DNA of 64,000 nt from Pseudoclavibacter helvolus (lineage in GTDB: Bacteria; Actinomycetota; Actinomycetes; Actinomycetales; Microbacteriaceae). Below the pieces are notes generated by a model. The model was not told the origin of the DNA and made no database searches. It worked only from the letters and a program-made list of their open reading frames with translations. Every line of letters starts with the position of its first letter. Position 1 is the first letter of the stretch. This document shows, piece by piece, positions 1 to 10,781 of this stretch. Location of the stretch: assembly GCF_014191305.1 (NCBI RefSeq), contig NZ_JACHWJ010000001.1, forward strand, positions 558,001 through 622,000, given 5' to 3'. Position numbers and translations under genes: made by a program.

Positions 1-760
1 CGCGGGCGACACCGCGGTGCTGAATGCCGACGACGCACGGGTCGCCTCCATGGCCGACAAGACAGCGGCGAACCTGCTCTGGTTCGGCAGGAGCGAGCAG
101 GCGGATGTTCGCGCGAGCGACGTCTCGACGAGCCTCGCGGGCACGGAGTTCACCCTCCACCTGCCAGACCAGGAACCCGTCGCCGTGCGCTTCAGCGTCA
201 TCGGAGAGCACCACGTCACCAACGCGCTCGCCGCGGCAGCCGCAGCGCACACGCAGGGTGTGCCCGCCACTGAGATCCGGGATGCCCTCCAACGGGTGAC
301 GCGAGCCGAGCAGTGGCGCATGGAGCTCCAGCACGCGGGTTCTGTCAACCTCATCAACGACGCGTACAACGCGAGCCCCGACTCCATGGCGGCCGCGCTC
401 AAGACCATCGCCCAGATCGCCCCGAGCGGATCGCGCACCGTCGCGGTGCTCGGCGCCATGAGCGAGCTCGGCGACGCCTCGATCGAGGAGCACGACCGCC
501 TCGGACTCCTGGCCGTGCGCCTCGGCATCGACCAACTTGTTGTCGTCGGGCGCGACGCGCGCGCGCTGCACCTGGGTGCAATCGCCCAGGGGTCATGGGA
601 TGGCGAGTCCATCTTCGTCGAGTCCATGGACGAGGCCTACGAGCTGCTCGTGCGTGAGACTCGCCCAGGAGACCTCGTCCTCGTCAAGTCTTCGAACTCA
701 GCGGGCCTCCGACACCTCGGGGACCGTTTCGCCGAGCACCTCAGGGGGCACTTCGCGTGA
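1..760 (+). CDS. murF: UDP-N-acetylmuramoyl-tripeptide--D-alanyl-D-alanine ligase (C-terminal part)
   Basis: This is the 3' part of murF; the gene runs in from upstream, with codons in phase from base 2. MurF is a cytoplasmic ATP-dependent ligase that adds D-Ala-D-Ala to the UDP-MurNAc-tripeptide, the last soluble step of lipid II precursor synthesis. The visible part holds the end of the central ATPase domain (a [13 protein letters not shown] stretch) and the C-terminal ligase domain with the family signature [11 protein letters not shown]. The stop overlaps the mraY start in a GTGA, so translation is probably coupled. Family and position in the mur cluster make the call secure; the N-terminal substrate domain and Walker A motif lie outside the window. 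Confidence 0.95.
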   Translation, partial: AGDTAVLNADDARVASMADKTAANLLWFGRSEQADVRASDVSTSLAGTEFTLHLPDQEPVAVRFSVIGEHHVTNALAAAAAAHTQGVPATEIRDALQRVTRAEQWRMELQHAGSVNLINDAYNASPDSMAAALKTIAQIAPSGSRTVAVLGAMSELGDASIEEHDRLGLLAVRLGIDQLVVVGRDARALHLGAIAQGSWDGESIFVESMDEAYELLVRETRPGDLVLVKSSNSAGLRHLGDRFAEHLRGHFA

Positions 761-1854
761 TTGCGATCCTTATTGCCGGGGGTGTCGGACTGGCGTTCAC
801 GCTGTTCATGACGCCGCTCTTCATCCGCCTGTTCCATAAGCTCGAGTGGGGACAGTTCATCCGCGAGGACGGGCCCCAGGCTCACCACTCCAAGCGGGGG
901 ACCGCCACGATGGGCGGCATCGTCTTCATCGTCGGCTCCGTCATCGCCTACTTCCTCGCAACGCTCGCGACGGGTGACCAGGTCACGGCAGCCGGGCTCC
1001 TCATCCTCGGCATGATGGTCGGCCTCGGAGTCATCGGCTTCATCGACGACTTCCTCAAGGTCCGCAAACAGCAGTCCCTTGGGCTCGGCGGATGGTCGAA
1101 GATCGTCGGCCAGGTCGTCGTCGCCGGGCTCTTCGCTGTCGTCGGCCTGCAGTACCGCAACGCGGACGGCGTGCCGGTCCTCTCGACCCACATCTCGTTC
1201 ATCCGCGACCTGCCGATTGACTTCATGGCCCTCGGCGCCATCGCGGGCACCATCGCGCTGATTATCTGGATCGTCGTCATCACGACGGCGACGTCGAACG
1301 CGGTCAACGTGACGGACGGCCTCGATGGCCTCGCGACGGGCGCCTCGATCATCTCGATCGGCTCGTACGGCATCATCGCCTACTGGCAGTTCAACCAAGC
1401 GTGTGGCACCGAGCGCCTCGCCGAGTCCCTCGAATCGGCCTGCTACACGGCGTACGCACCGCTCGACGTGGCGATCGTCGCGGCCGGCATCGCGGGCGCG
1501 CTTATCGGCTTCCTCTGGTGGAACACCTCGCCGGCTCAGATCTTCATGGGTGACACAGGATCGCTCGGTCTTGGCGGGGCCATCGCCGCGTTCGCTATCA
1601 TCACGCGCACCGAGCTCCTGCTCGTCCTCATCGGTGGTCTCTTCGTCATGACGACGGGCTCCGTCATCGTGCAGCGGATCTACTTCAAGCTCACCAAGGG
1701 CAAGCGGATCTTCCTCATGAGCCCCATCCACCACCACTTCGAGCTGAAGGGCTGGGCCGAGACGACGGTCGTCGTCAGGTTCTGGATCATCGCCGGCCTC
1801 TGCGCCGCCCTCGGCATCGGCCTGTTCTACGCCGAGTGGGGGGTCACGACGTGA
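757..1854 (+). CDS. mraY: phospho-N-acetylmuramoyl-pentapeptide transferase
   Basis: MraY transfers phospho-MurNAc-pentapeptide from UDP to undecaprenyl phosphate in the inner membrane, giving lipid I. The 365-aa product has the usual length and about ten hydrophobic segments. Conserved motifs are visible: HHSKRG at residues 43-48, NVTDGLDGL at 184-192 (catalytic Asp loop), FMGDTGS near 265 and the His cluster [11 protein letters not shown] near 324. The start is a GTG overlapping the murF stop by 4 bp, and its own stop overlaps the murD start in the same way. Nothing unusual is seen. Confidence 0.98.
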   Translation: MIAILIAGGVGLAFTLFMTPLFIRLFHKLEWGQFIREDGPQAHHSKRGTATMGGIVFIVGSVIAYFLATLATGDQVTAAGLLILGMMVGLGVIGFIDDFLKVRKQQSLGLGGWSKIVGQVVVAGLFAVVGLQYRNADGVPVLSTHISFIRDLPIDFMALGAIAGTIALIIWIVVITTATSNAVNVTDGLDGLATGASIISIGSYGIIAYWQFNQACGTERLAESLESACYTAYAPLDVAIVAAGIAGALIGFLWWNTSPAQIFMGDTGSLGLGGAIAAFAIITRTELLLVLIGGLFVMTTGSVIVQRIYFKLTKGKRIFLMSPIHHHFELKGWAETTVVVRFWIIAGLCAALGIGLFYAEWGVTT

Positions 1855-3362
1855 CGCGCGATGTGGAAGCCCTGCGCAGCTGGCACGACGACTGGAACGG
1901 CATCACCGTTGCGGTCCTCGGTCTCGGGAAGACGGGGTTCTCCGTCGCCGACACGTTGGCCGAGCTCGGTGCTAAGCCGCACGTCATCGCGCAGGCACAC
2001 GACGAGGAACGGGAACGCATCCTCGAGGTGCTCGATGTCCCCGTCACCATCGATGAGGACGACGAGGCCGCGGTTGCGGCGCTCCACTCGCTCGGTGCCG
2101 ACCTGATCGTCGCGTCGCCCGGCTTCGCCCCGAGCCACCCGCTCATCTCGGCCGCAGAGGCACTCGACGCGCCAGTCTGGGGAGACGTCGAACTCGCCTG
2201 GCGCCTGCGCGACAAGTTCGGCGAGCCTGCTCCCTGGCTCGCAGTCACCGGAACGAACGGGAAGACGACGACAACGCAGCTGGCGGCGCATATGGGACTC
2301 GCTGCCGGCATCCGCACGGCACCATGCGGCAACATCGGCGTGCCGGTGCTCGACGTGCTCCGCGATCCCGTAGAGTTCCAGCTCCTGGTCGTCGAGCTCT
2401 CGAGCTTCCAGCTGCACTCCCTCCACTCGATGTCGGCGCACGCCGCGGTGGTGCTCAATATCGCTGACGACCACCTCGACTGGCACGGCGGTGCCGCGGC
2501 CTACCGTGCCGCGAAGGGCCGCGTCTACGAGCGCGCCCAGATCGCCTGCGTCTACAACAAGGGTGACGAGGCGACGCTCGACCTCGTCGAGGCGGCCGAC
2601 GTCATCGAGGGCTGCCGCGCGATCGGCTTCGGCACCGACGTGCCTGGCCCGAGCGACTTCGGGGTCGTCGACGGCATCCTTGTCGACCGCGCCTTCCTGG
2701 ACGACCGCGCGCGCACCGCGCTGGAGCTCACGACGCTCGACGAGCTGCGCCTACGCGGACTCTCCTCGAAGCACCTTGTGGAAGACGTCCTCGCGGCTGC
2801 CGCGCTTGTGCGTGCCGTCGGCGTTCCCGTCCCGGCCATCTCCGAGGCTCTCGCGACGTTCTCCGTGGACCGGCACCGCCACGAGGTCGTCGCCGAGGAG
2901 TCGGGGGTCCTGTGGGTCGACGACTCCAAGGCGACGAACGTGCATGCCGCGGACGCCTCGCTCACGGCGCACCGCAGCGTGGTCTGGCTCGTCGGCGGGC
3001 TCCTCAAGGGAGTCGACATCGCTCCGCTCGTCGCGAAGCACGCGGGCAGATTGCGTGGCGCGATTGCCCTCGGAACCTCTCGGTCTCAGCTCGCCGACGC
3101 GTTCGCGCAACACGCGCCCGAGGTCACCTTCATCGAGATCGACGTGAGCGAAACTGACTCCATCATGGGGCGCGCCGTGGCTGAAGCCGCCCGGCTCGCG
3201 CAGGACGGTGACACCGTGCTGCTCGCTCCGGCGGCCGCCTCCATGGATCAGTTCGTGAGTTACAGCGACCGGGGCCAGCGATTCGCGCTTGCCGTCGCGT
3301 CGCACCTTGAAGGGGGCCAGCATGCCGAGACAGAAGGCTCCCCGGACTCCCGCGCCCAGTAG
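1851..3362 (+). CDS. murD: UDP-N-acetylmuramoylalanine--D-glutamate ligase
   Basis: MurD adds D-Glu to UDP-MurNAc-L-Ala in the cytoplasm. The 503-aa product has an N-terminal Rossmann-like domain ([10 protein letters not shown]), the Mur ligase P-loop [12 protein letters not shown] near residue 132, and a C-terminal domain with [12 protein letters not shown] chose the GTG at 1851 because it overlaps the mraY stop as GTGA, the pattern also used at murG and ftsQ; a GTG at 1836 would add five residues. The end overlaps ftsW by about 41 bp. MurD is longer than the E. coli enzyme, as is common in actinobacteria. Confidence 0.97.
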   Translation: MTRDVEALRSWHDDWNGITVAVLGLGKTGFSVADTLAELGAKPHVIAQAHDEERERILEVLDVPVTIDEDDEAAVAALHSLGADLIVASPGFAPSHPLISAAEALDAPVWGDVELAWRLRDKFGEPAPWLAVTGTNGKTTTTQLAAHMGLAAGIRTAPCGNIGVPVLDVLRDPVEFQLLVVELSSFQLHSLHSMSAHAAVVLNIADDHLDWHGGAAAYRAAKGRVYERAQIACVYNKGDEATLDLVEAADVIEGCRAIGFGTDVPGPSDFGVVDGILVDRAFLDDRARTALELTTLDELRLRGLSSKHLVEDVLAAAALVRAVGVPVPAISEALATFSVDRHRHEVVAEESGVLWVDDSKATNVHAADASLTAHRSVVWLVGGLLKGVDIAPLVAKHAGRLRGAIALGTSRSQLADAFAQHAPEVTFIEIDVSETDSIMGRAVAEAARLAQDGDTVLLAPAAASMDQFVSYSDRGQRFALAVASHLEGGQHAETEGSPDSRAQ

Positions 3363-4602
3363 CGCAGCAGGCAGGGGGCCACAGCGCGGGGCGGGCGCGG
3401 CAACTGGGCGCGCCTCCAGCGGGACTTCGGCGCAGGCTGGCGGCACCCGCAAGAACTCCTCGACCGCGGTCGTCGTCTCGCTTGGCAAGCGCATCCGGGG
3501 CGTCAACAGGAACTTCGTGCTCCTGCTCTCGATCACGCTCTTCCTGGTGGCCTTCGGTATCGTCATGGTGCTCTCGAGCTCTTCGGTCGAGGAGTTCGCG
3601 GGCGGAAATTCCGTCTCGGGCCGGTTCGTGAGCCAGGCCACGTTCGCGGCACTCGGCATCCCGCTCATGCTCTTCGCCTCGAGGATGCCCCTGCGCTTCT
3701 GGAAGCGCATCGCGTGGCCCGCCCTCATCGGAGCGGTGATCCTCCAAGGCCTCGTCTTCACGCCTCTCGGTGTTGAGGTCAACGGCAACGTGGCCTGGAT
3801 CGACCTCGGGTTCACGACCATGCAGCCAGCGGAGGCGCTTAAGGTCGCGCTTGTGCTCTGGCTCGGCCTCATCCTGGGCCGCAAGCAGGGCAAGCTGCAC
3901 ATCGGCAAGGAAGTCGCGGTCCCCATCCTCCCCGTGCTCGGTCTGAGCTTCGGGGTCATGGCGCTGAGCAAGGACCTCGGCACGATGATCGTCGTCGGGG
4001 CCCTGGTGCTCGGCGCGCTCTACTTCGGCGGGGTCGCCTCGAAGTTCCTCTGGCTCGCTGGCGCCATCGCGGTTGCTGCCGCGCTGCTCCTCTCCGTCTT
4101 CAGCGATAACCGCATGGCCCGCATCACCAACTTCTTCGGCGGCGACGTCGACTATGAGACCTGGGGCTGGCAGAGCGCTCACGGGCTCTATGCCCTTGCC
4201 GCCGGTGGCCTGTTCGGTGCGGGACTCGGCAACTCGAAGGCCAAGTGGTCCTGGCTCCCTGAGGCTGACAACGACTTCATCTTCGCTATCATCGGCGAGG
4301 AGCTTGGGCTCGTCGGGGCGCTCATCGTCATCGGCGTCTTCGTGCTCCTGGCGGTTGTGCTCGTGCGCATCTACCACGAGGCGGAGGACTGGACGGCGAA
4401 GACCATCGTCGGTGCCGTCACGACCTGGCTCATCTTCCAGGCGTTCGTGAACATCGCGGTAGTGATCGGGTTCCTGCCGGTCCTCGGGGTGCCGCTGCCG
4501 CTCGTGTCCTCCGGTGGCTCCGCGCTCATCACGACGCTCTTCGCAATTGGCATAGTCTTGTCGATCGCCCGAAACCCCAAGCGATCGGAGTCCCGTACGT
4601 GA
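3322..4602 (+). CDS. ftsW: peptidoglycan glycosyltransferase FtsW (SEDS family)
   Basis: FtsW is the divisome SEDS glycosyltransferase that polymerises lipid II at the septum with a class B PBP partner. The 426-aa product has an Ala/Gly/Arg-rich cytoplasmic N-terminus of about 55 residues, then about ten membrane segments. Family landmarks are PAEALKVALVLWLG and the signature ADNDFIFAIIGEELG, and a C-terminal LPLVSSGGSALITT. The ATG at 3322 follows an AAGGGGG Shine-Dalgarno sequence and lies inside the end of murD. An in-frame start at 3289 has no such signal. The gene is followed by murG with a GTGA overlap. Confidence 0.95.
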   Translation: MPRQKAPRTPAPSSAAGRGPQRGAGAATGRASSGTSAQAGGTRKNSSTAVVVSLGKRIRGVNRNFVLLLSITLFLVAFGIVMVLSSSSVEEFAGGNSVSGRFVSQATFAALGIPLMLFASRMPLRFWKRIAWPALIGAVILQGLVFTPLGVEVNGNVAWIDLGFTTMQPAEALKVALVLWLGLILGRKQGKLHIGKEVAVPILPVLGLSFGVMALSKDLGTMIVVGALVLGALYFGGVASKFLWLAGAIAVAAALLLSVFSDNRMARITNFFGGDVDYETWGWQSAHGLYALAAGGLFGAGLGNSKAKWSWLPEADNDFIFAIIGEELGLVGALIVIGVFVLLAVVLVRIYHEAEDWTAKTIVGAVTTWLIFQAFVNIAVVIGFLPVLGVPLPLVSSGGSALITTLFAIGIVLSIARNPKRSESRT

Positions 4603-5684
4603 CCAACTACCTGCTCGCCGGCGGCGGCACGGCCGGCCACGTCAACCCGCTCCTCGCGGTTGCCGACGCGTTGCGCGACCGTGACCCAGCGTCGAAGATC
4701 CTGGTCTTGGGCACCCAGGAGGGCCTTGAGGCCAGGCTCGTGCCCGCCCGCGGCTACGAGCTGCTCACCATCCCGAAGCTGCCGTTCCCGCGCCGTCCGA
4801 ACTCGCAAGTGCTGACCTTCCTGCCTCGCCTCCGCGCGAGCGTCGCTTCCGTCCGGCGGATGCTCGACGAGCACAACATCGATGCGGTTGCCGGCTTCGG
4901 CGGCTACGCCGCAGCACCGGCCTACCTCGCGGCCAGGGGTCGCGTGCCGATCGTCGTGCACGAGGCCAACGCACTGCCAGGCATGGCGAACAAGCTCGGC
5001 GCGCGCTGGGCGAAGCGCGTCGGCGTTGCCTTCGACGGCACGCCGCTTCGTGGTGCCGTGACGGTCGGGATGCCGCTCCGAGCTGAGATCGAGCACCTCG
5101 ACCGGGCTGCGAAGCGCGAAGAGGCCAACTCGTTCTTCGGTCTCGACCCGGCACGGCGCACTCTCCTCGTAACCGGCGGGTCGCTCGGCGCGAGGCGCGT
5201 CAACGAGACCGTCAGGGCGATCGTCCCGGCGCTGGTCGCCGAGGGCTGGCAGATTCTGCACCTTGTTGGCGGCCTCTCCAAGTTCGAGCACGAAGCGACC
5301 GACGGCTACCACGTGCTCGAGTACTGCGACCGGATGGACCTGGCCTTCGCCGCCGCGGACCTGGTTGTCGCCCGCGCGGGTGCATCCACGGTGAGCGAGC
5401 TCGGCGTCGTCGGACTCCCCGCCGTGTACATTCCGTACCCGGCGGCGACAGGCGACCACCAGACCACCAACATCCGCTCGGTCCTCGCGGCTGGCGGCGC
5501 CCTCCGCGTGACCGACGCCGACTTCTCGCCAGAGTGGGCCTCGAAGGAACTCGTCGCCCTCGCCAGGGACGACGAGCGCCGCGCCCGCATGGAGCGGGCC
5601 ACGCTCGCATCCGCGCAGCGAGACGGAGCCTCGCGCGTCGTCGCCCTCCTCGACCAGGCGCTGCAGGACTCTCAGACCGGATAG
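4599..5684 (+). CDS. murG: UDP-GlcNAc:undecaprenyl-pyrophosphoryl-MurNAc-pentapeptide GlcNAc transferase
   Basis: MurG adds GlcNAc to lipid I on the cytoplasmic membrane face to make lipid II. The 361-aa product is a two-domain GT-B enzyme. The N-terminal glycine loop [10 protein letters not shown], the middle motif [11 protein letters not shown] and the nucleotide-binding region [18 protein letters not shown] with the following [13 protein letters not shown] are all visible. The GTG start overlaps the ftsW stop. Its stop at 5684 is followed by an 89-bp gap before murC, the first real gap in the coupled run from murF. Confidence 0.97.
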   Translation: MTNYLLAGGGTAGHVNPLLAVADALRDRDPASKILVLGTQEGLEARLVPARGYELLTIPKLPFPRRPNSQVLTFLPRLRASVASVRRMLDEHNIDAVAGFGGYAAAPAYLAARGRVPIVVHEANALPGMANKLGARWAKRVGVAFDGTPLRGAVTVGMPLRAEIEHLDRAAKREEANSFFGLDPARRTLLVTGGSLGARRVNETVRAIVPALVAEGWQILHLVGGLSKFEHEATDGYHVLEYCDRMDLAFAAADLVVARAGASTVSELGVVGLPAVYIPYPAATGDHQTTNIRSVLAAGGALRVTDADFSPEWASKELVALARDDERRARMERATLASAQRDGASRVVALLDQALQDSQTG

Positions 5685-5773
5685 GGGCATCCGACCGTGC
5701 AGGCGGAGTACCCTCGACCATCGACGCGGCAGAGGCCGCGCAGCTCGCAGACCGAGCGAACCCAGGAGCAGAG

Positions 5774-7183
5774 ATGATCAATCCAGACGCCACCGCGCAG
5801 ATTCCCGACGAGATCGGGAAAGTGCACTTCATCGGCATCGGCGGCTCAGGCATGAGCGGCATCGCGCGCATGATGCTCGACCGCGGCCTCACGATCTCCG
5901 GGAGCGACCGCACCGAGAACTACGCGACGCGGGAGCTGCGCGATCGCGGCGCGCGCGTCGAGATCGGTCACGCAGCGGAACACCTCGGTGACGCCGACAC
6001 GATCGTGGTCACGAGCGCCCTCTGGCCGGACAATCCCGAGCTTGTCCTCGCGAAGGAGCGCGGGCTCAACATCCTGCACCGCTCGCAGGCCCTGGTCTGG
6101 CTCACGCGGGGCAGCCGACTCGTCTCGGTCGCTGGCGCCCACGGCAAGACCACGTCGACCGGCATGGTTGTGACGGCCCTCGACGCCCTCGACGCTGCTC
6201 CGAGCTTCGTGAACGGCGGGATTATCTCGGCGCTTGGCACGAGCTCGGCCGTCGGCGCGGGTGAGGCCTTTGTCGTCGAGGCCGACGAATCGGACGGATC
6301 CTTCCTCTTCTACGACACGGCCGTAGCGCTCATCACCAACGTCGACAACGACCACCTCGACCACTACGGCACCGTCGAGGCGTTCGAGGCAGCGTTTGTC
6401 CAGTTCGCGGACGCGGCGAGTGAGGCCGTTGTCATCTCGAGCGACGACCCGCTTGCCGTCGAACTGACTGCCAAGCTCTCGCACGACCACGTACTGACGT
6501 TCGGCCAAGCCGAGTCGGCGGACGCGCGCATCTCCGACATCGAGTCTGTCGGCGGGGAGACGCGGTTCACCGTCACCTGGCAGGGCACCGCCTACCCGGC
6601 ACTGCTACACGTGCCCGGCATCCACAACGCCCTCAATGCGACCGGCGCCTTCGTTGTCCTCGTGCAGCTCGGCTTCGAGCCCGCGGCCGTTCTCGAGGCG
6701 CTTTCGAAGTTCGGCGGCACGAAGCGCCGCTTCGAGCTCCACGGCACCGTGAGCGGCGTCAGTGTGTACGACGACTACGCTCATCACCCGGCCGAGGTCG
6801 AAGCCGCGCTCTCGGCGGCACGCACTGTTGTCGGCACAGGTCGCCTCATCGCCGTCCACCAGCCTCACCTCTACTCTCGAACGCAGGCCATGAGCGACGT
6901 GTTCGCCGAGGTCTACGAGCGCCTCGCCGACGAGACTGTCGTGCTCGACGTGTGCGGCGCGCGCGAGGACCCGATCCCCGGCGTCACGGGGGCACTTGTC
7001 GAGGAAGCGTTTGTCGACCGAAGCAAGGTCGCGTACCGGCCGGACTGGCAGGACGCCGCCGACACGGTCGCGGACATCTCCAGGGAGGGCGATTTCGTCA
7101 TCACTTTCGGCTGCGGAGACGTCAACCTCATCGTGCCCCAGCTCCTCGAGGCGCTCGGCACGAAGGAGCCAGGCCAGTCGTGA
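5774..7183 (+). CDS. murC: UDP-N-acetylmuramate--L-alanine ligase
   Basis: MurC adds L-Ala to UDP-MurNAc, the first committed peptide step. The 469-aa product starts with a Rossmann-type glycine loop [17 protein letters not shown], followed by the P-loop [10 protein letters not shown] and a C-terminal ligase domain ([13 protein letters not shown]). The ATG at 5774 follows an AGGAGCAG ribosome site; the same frame is open well upstream inside murG but that part does not resemble MurC. The stop overlaps the ftsQ GTG as GTGA. The order murG-murC-ftsQ-ftsZ is the usual actinobacterial order. Confidence 0.97.
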   Translation: MINPDATAQIPDEIGKVHFIGIGGSGMSGIARMMLDRGLTISGSDRTENYATRELRDRGARVEIGHAAEHLGDADTIVVTSALWPDNPELVLAKERGLNILHRSQALVWLTRGSRLVSVAGAHGKTTSTGMVVTALDALDAAPSFVNGGIISALGTSSAVGAGEAFVVEADESDGSFLFYDTAVALITNVDNDHLDHYGTVEAFEAAFVQFADAASEAVVISSDDPLAVELTAKLSHDHVLTFGQAESADARISDIESVGGETRFTVTWQGTAYPALLHVPGIHNALNATGAFVVLVQLGFEPAAVLEALSKFGGTKRRFELHGTVSGVSVYDDYAHHPAEVEAALSAARTVVGTGRLIAVHQPHLYSRTQAMSDVFAEVYERLADETVVLDVCGAREDPIPGVTGALVEEAFVDRSKVAYRPDWQDAADTVADISREGDFVITFGCGDVNLIVPQLLEALGTKEPGQS

Positions 7184-7902
7184 GCGTGCTCGGCGACGAC
7201 GCGCGCCGATTCACCTGGCGCGCGAGGCGCCGCCGCCGCATCCTGATCTGGGTCGCAGCGGTGGTAGCGGCGCTCGTGGCCTTCGTCGCGACCGCCGTCT
7301 ACAGTCCCATCATGTCGGTCCGCGAGATCGTCGTCACCGGAGTGGAGCGCGTCGACAAGGCGCAGCTGGATGCGTCCCTCGCCGACCTGCACGGGCAGCC
7401 GCTCGCGCTCGTCACGAACGACGATGTCGAGAGCCGGCTGCAGTCGTACGTGCTCGTCCAGAGCTACTCGATCCGCGTCGAGCCTCCGAGTCGTCTCGTC
7501 GTGACCATCGTCGAGCGCTCGCCCATCGGCACGGTGCAGACGCCGACCGGCTACGACGTCATGGACGCCGCAGGCGTTGTCCTCTGGACCCAGTCTGAGC
7601 CCGCCGTCGACATCCCGACCCTCGACCTGGGTGGGCAGGGCGTCGGCTCAGAGGCGTTCGCATCGGCCGCCGCCGTGTCACTCGCGCTGCCAGTGGCCTG
7701 CCGTTCTGGCGTCGCGACGGTAACGGCCAAGAGCATCGATGACGTTCGCCTCACGATGCGCAGCGGCGCCGAGGTTGTGTGGGGGAGCGCGGAGGATTCG
7801 GACCGCAAGGCCCAGGTGCTCGCGGCTCTCGTCACCGCCACGAGTGAGCAGTCCATTTCAAGCTACGACGTCTCGAGTCCCGAGACGCCCGTCACCCGCT
7901 GA
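7180..7902 (+). CDS. ftsQ: cell division protein FtsQ/DivIB
   Basis: FtsQ is a bitopic divisome scaffold that links the FtsL/FtsB complex to septal synthesis. The 240-aa product has a basic cytoplasmic tail ([10 protein letters not shown]), one membrane segment at about residues 23-42, then a POTRA domain ([20 protein letters not shown]) and an extracytoplasmic beta domain. The GTG at 7180 overlaps the murC stop. The sequence is weakly conserved outside the POTRA domain, so the call rests on topology plus position. No ftsA follows, as expected in actinobacteria. Two hairpin-like repeats separate it from ftsZ. Confidence 0.92.
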   Translation: MSVLGDDARRFTWRARRRRRILIWVAAVVAALVAFVATAVYSPIMSVREIVVTGVERVDKAQLDASLADLHGQPLALVTNDDVESRLQSYVLVQSYSIRVEPPSRLVVTIVERSPIGTVQTPTGYDVMDAAGVVLWTQSEPAVDIPTLDLGGQGVGSEAFASAAAVSLALPVACRSGVATVTAKSIDDVRLTMRSGAEVVWGSAEDSDRKAQVLAALVTATSEQSISSYDVSSPETPVTR

Positions 7903-7929
7903 GCTTCGGCTCGGGCCGTGCTCGGCCGT

Positions 7930-8087
7930 CAACCTTCAAGTTTGGGTTGAAGCGACTCGCGTCCATTCGGCGCGCAAAACGCAACACACCTGCGGACTGA
8001 CCGGATGGGGCGGCGTTCGCGACCTAGCGTCGAAGTAAGCAATCAGGAAAAAGCATATCTCTGAGCTTCAAGTAGAGGTTGAAGCTC
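7930..8087 (+). promoter_or_regulatory. paired inverted repeats in the ftsQ-ftsZ spacer
   Basis: The 266-bp spacer before ftsZ contains two related imperfect palindromes. Site 1 at 7934-7952 is CTTCAA-7 nt-TTGAAG, and site 2 at 8063-8087 is a perfect 9-bp repeat GAGCTTCAA-7 nt-TTGAAGCTC. Both have the same core and the same 7-nt spacer, and their centres are 132 bp apart. Site 2 lies 82-106 nt upstream of the ftsZ GTG. The form suits a dimeric activator site. FtsR, a MerR-family regulator of ftsZ in Corynebacterium, is a candidate by context only; I cannot confirm its motif here. Confidence 0.6.
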
Positions 8088-8168
8088 GTGCGGATTCACC
8101 AGTGGCAACTCGCCGAGGTGTGCACTCCGTTCTTCCACCACACCACACGCCAACGAGGGGCCGGACAC

Positions 8169-9395
8169 GTGTCGAACACCAACAACTACCTCGCCGTCAT
8201 CAAGGTCGTCGGCATCGGCGGCGGCGGCGTCAATGCAGTCAACCGCATGATCGAACTCGGCCTCCGCGGCGTCGAGTTCATTGCGATCAACACCGACGCG
8301 CAGGCGCTGCTCATGAGCGACGCCGACGTGAAGCTCGACGTCGGCCGCGAGCTGACCCGCGGCCTCGGCGCCGGGGCAGACCCCGAGGTCGGCCGCCGCG
8401 CGGCTGAGGACCATGCCGAAGAGATCGAGCAGGCTCTCGCGGGAGCCGACATGGTCTTCGTCACGGCCGGCGAGGGTGGTGGCACAGGTACAGGTGGCGC
8501 GCCCGTGGTCGCACGAATCGCGAAGTCGATCGGCGCGCTCACCATCGGTGTCGTCACGAAGCCGTTCAGCTTCGAGGGCCGCCGCCGCATGCAGCAGGCC
8601 GAGCAGGGCGTCGCGACGCTGAAGGAAGAGGTCGACACCCTCATCGTCGTCCCCAACGACCGCCTCCTCGAGATCAGTGACCGCGGCATCTCCATGATCG
8701 AGGCCTTCTCGACGGCAGACCAGGTGCTCCTCGCCGGTGTCCAGGGCATCACCGACCTGATCACAACCCCCGGCCTCATCAACCTGGACTTCGCTGACGT
8801 GAAGTCGGTCATGCAGGGCGCGGGCTCCGCACTCATGGGTATCGGCTCGTCGCGCGGCGCCGACCGCGCTATCAAGGCGGCCGAACTCGCTGTCGCCTCC
8901 CCGCTCCTCGAAGCGAGCATCGAGGGCGCCCACGGCGTGCTGCTCTCCATCCAGGGTGGCTCGAACCTCGGCATCTTCGAGATCAACGACGCCGCGAAGC
9001 TCGTGCAGGAGGCCGTCCACCAGGAGGCCAACATCATCTTCGGTGCCGTTATCGACGACACCCTGGGTGACGAGGTGCGCGTCACGGTCATCGCGGCAGG
9101 CTTCGCCGGGGGTGAGCCCAAGACGATCCAGGAGCAGCAGGCCGCACCGGCCGTCGCGGCGGCTCCCGTCCAGCAGGCGAACACGGGTGCCATCGGTCTC
9201 GGCGCCGCCGCGGCTGCGGTCGCCTCGGCACCTTCAGTGCCCGTCGAGCGCGAGCCCGTCCAGGCGCCTGCTCCCGTTACCCAGGCTCCTGCCTGGTCGA
9301 CGGCTGAGGCGCCGACGATCGCTCCTCGTCGCGAGCCCGAGGCGGCGTACGACGACGCCGAGGACATCCTCGACGTGCCGGACTTCCTCAAGTAG
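8169..9395 (+). CDS. ftsZ: cell division GTPase FtsZ
   Basis: FtsZ is the tubulin-like GTPase that forms the Z ring. The 408-aa product has [13 protein letters not shown] at the N-terminus, the tubulin signature GGGTGTGG at residues 103-110, an Ala/Pro-rich linker from about residue 318 and a C-terminal peptide [10 protein letters not shown] of the type that binds SepF. I chose the GTG at 8169 ([10 protein letters not shown]) because it matches the actinobacterial N-terminus and follows GAGGGG; a GTG at 8079 would put part of the upstream inverted repeat inside the gene. sepF lies two genes downstream. Confidence 0.97.
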   Translation: MSNTNNYLAVIKVVGIGGGGVNAVNRMIELGLRGVEFIAINTDAQALLMSDADVKLDVGRELTRGLGAGADPEVGRRAAEDHAEEIEQALAGADMVFVTAGEGGGTGTGGAPVVARIAKSIGALTIGVVTKPFSFEGRRRMQQAEQGVATLKEEVDTLIVVPNDRLLEISDRGISMIEAFSTADQVLLAGVQGITDLITTPGLINLDFADVKSVMQGAGSALMGIGSSRGADRAIKAAELAVASPLLEASIEGAHGVLLSIQGGSNLGIFEINDAAKLVQEAVHQEANIIFGAVIDDTLGDEVRVTVIAAGFAGGEPKTIQEQQAAPAVAAAPVQQANTGAIGLGAAAAAVASAPSVPVEREPVQAPAPVTQAPAWSTAEAPTIAPRREPEAAYDDAEDILDVPDFLK

Positions 9396-9402
9396 GGCGC
9401 GC

Positions 9403-10122
9403 ATGCCAGAGCATGCAGGAGAGGCGCTCGGCCAGGGTCATTCGACGCTGGCCGAGCGTCTCTCGGCGGTCCAGTCCCAGATTCAGGACGCCTGCCGCGG
9501 CGCGGGTCGAGACGCCTCGGAAGTCACCCTCATTCCCGTCACGAAGTTCCACGGGCCCGAGCTGGTCGAGGGCCTCGTGGACCTCGGTGTGCGCCGCTTC
9601 GCGGAGAGCAGGCACCCTGAGGCTCGGGATAAGGCGGAAGCGCTCTCAGTGCGCGCTGAAGACCTCGAATGGCATTTCGTAGGCCAGGTCCAGACCAAGA
9701 AGGCGCGACAGATCGCGCAGTACGTGGATGCGATCCATTCGATCGACCGGGCCGGCCTTGTCGACGCGCTGTCGTCGATCGAGCGCGAGCATCCGCTGCC
9801 GGTGTTCGTGCAGGTCAACATGACTCCTGACCCCGAGCGGGGAGGCGTTCAGCCGGACGAGCTCGACGCGCTCGTCGAGCACGTGCTTGCAACCCAGGCT
9901 CTCGAACTCGAAGGGCTCATGTGCGTCGCTCCGCTCGGGGGTGAGCCTCGCGTGTCCTTCGCCGCGCTCCGCGAACTCAGCGTGCGCATCCAGACCATCG
10001 CTCCGATGGCGACGGCACTCTCGATGGGGATGTCGAACGACTTCAGAGAAGCCATCGAAAACGGTGCGACACACCTTAGGATCGGCGCGGCAATCACGGG
10101 AAAGCGCCCCGACCGGACGTAG
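9403..10122 (+). CDS. yggS: PLP-binding protein YggS/PLPBP family
   Basis: This family binds pyridoxal 5'-phosphate on a TIM-barrel fold related to alanine racemase and is linked to vitamin B6 and amino acid homeostasis; no catalytic reaction is established. The 239-aa product has the PLP lysine in VTKFHG at residue 48, then HFVGQVQTKKA and the phosphate-binding GMSNDFREAIENGATHLRIG. The ATG at 9403 lies 8 bp after ftsZ, so it is probably cotranscribed. A yggS gene between ftsZ and sepF is standard in actinobacteria. Confidence 0.93.
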   Translation: MPEHAGEALGQGHSTLAERLSAVQSQIQDACRGAGRDASEVTLIPVTKFHGPELVEGLVDLGVRRFAESRHPEARDKAEALSVRAEDLEWHFVGQVQTKKARQIAQYVDAIHSIDRAGLVDALSSIEREHPLPVFVQVNMTPDPERGGVQPDELDALVEHVLATQALELEGLMCVAPLGGEPRVSFAALRELSVRIQTIAPMATALSMGMSNDFREAIENGATHLRIGAAITGKRPDRT

Positions 10123-10155
10123 CGTGGACGCACGCCGAACACACGGAGGAGCACA

Positions 10156-10662
10156 ATGGCCAACCCGCTGCGCAATGCCATGGTCTACCTGGGCCTTGCT
10201 GACGAAGACGAGCAGAATCTTCACGACGAGACGCCCCAGGCGCAGCAGCAGCAGAGGCAGTCGCCCACGGCGGCACCTGCGCCGCAGCTCTCCCCGGTGA
10301 TCACCGAGCGCCCCAAGCCGGCGCCTGTGACCCCGATCACCAAAGCTCCCAAGCACACTTCTACCCCGGCGATGGCGGAAATGAACGAGATCCTCACGGT
10401 CCACCCGAAGGCCTACAACAAAGACGCGCAGGTCATCGCCGAGAACTTCCGCGATGGTGTCCCCGTCATCATGAACCTGTCCGAGATGGACGAAGCCGAG
10501 GCGCGTCGCCTCATCGACTTCGCGAGCGGCCTCTCCCAGGGCCTCTATGGCAAGATCGAGCGCGTGACGAGCCGGGTGTTCCTGCTCTCGCCTCAGCACA
10601 TCGCCGTCCACGGTGAGTCGAGCAAGGTCGAGGCGGAGAAGGAAGCCTCGTTCTTCCAGTAG
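10156..10662 (+). CDS. sepF: cell division protein SepF
   Basis: SepF anchors FtsZ to the membrane and is the main Z-ring anchor in actinobacteria that lack FtsA. The 168-aa product has a short amphipathic N-terminus ([14 protein letters not shown]), a Gln/Pro-rich linker at about residues 25-70, and the conserved dimerising SepF domain at about 75-155 ([20 protein letters not shown]). An AGGAG sequence precedes the ATG. It sits downstream of ftsZ and yggS and upstream of yggT. Confidence 0.95.
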   Translation: MANPLRNAMVYLGLADEDEQNLHDETPQAQQQQRQSPTAAPAPQLSPVITERPKPAPVTPITKAPKHTSTPAMAEMNEILTVHPKAYNKDAQVIAENFRDGVPVIMNLSEMDEAEARRLIDFASGLSQGLYGKIERVTSRVFLLSPQHIAVHGESSKVEAEKEASFFQ

Positions 10663-10721
10663 ACCCCATCCAGCCAGGCTCTGCCGTGAGGTAGGTCGGC
10701 CCGCTTTCGCGCGAACGGTGA

Positions 10722-10748
10722 GACGGTGCATCCTGAGGGTGCACCGTC
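10722..10748 (+). terminator. hairpin between sepF and yggT
   Basis: A 9-bp perfect stem (GACGGTGCA pairing with TGCACCGTC, extended by two inner C-G pairs) lies 60 nt after sepF. No T-run follows, so it may be a weak terminator, an attenuator or an mRNA processing signal. Confidence 0.5.
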
Positions 10749-10781
10749 GCCGTGTCTGTGCGACAACATCTCAGGAAACGA

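Noticed and set aside
637-1737. 366-codon minus-strand frame across mraY
   Set aside because: Acidic low-complexity shadow of mraY; no motif and no ribosome site.
7930-8087. Transcription terminators after ftsQ
   Set aside because: The two inverted repeats have short A/T-containing arms and no T-run; the shared 7-nt spacer suits protein sites better.
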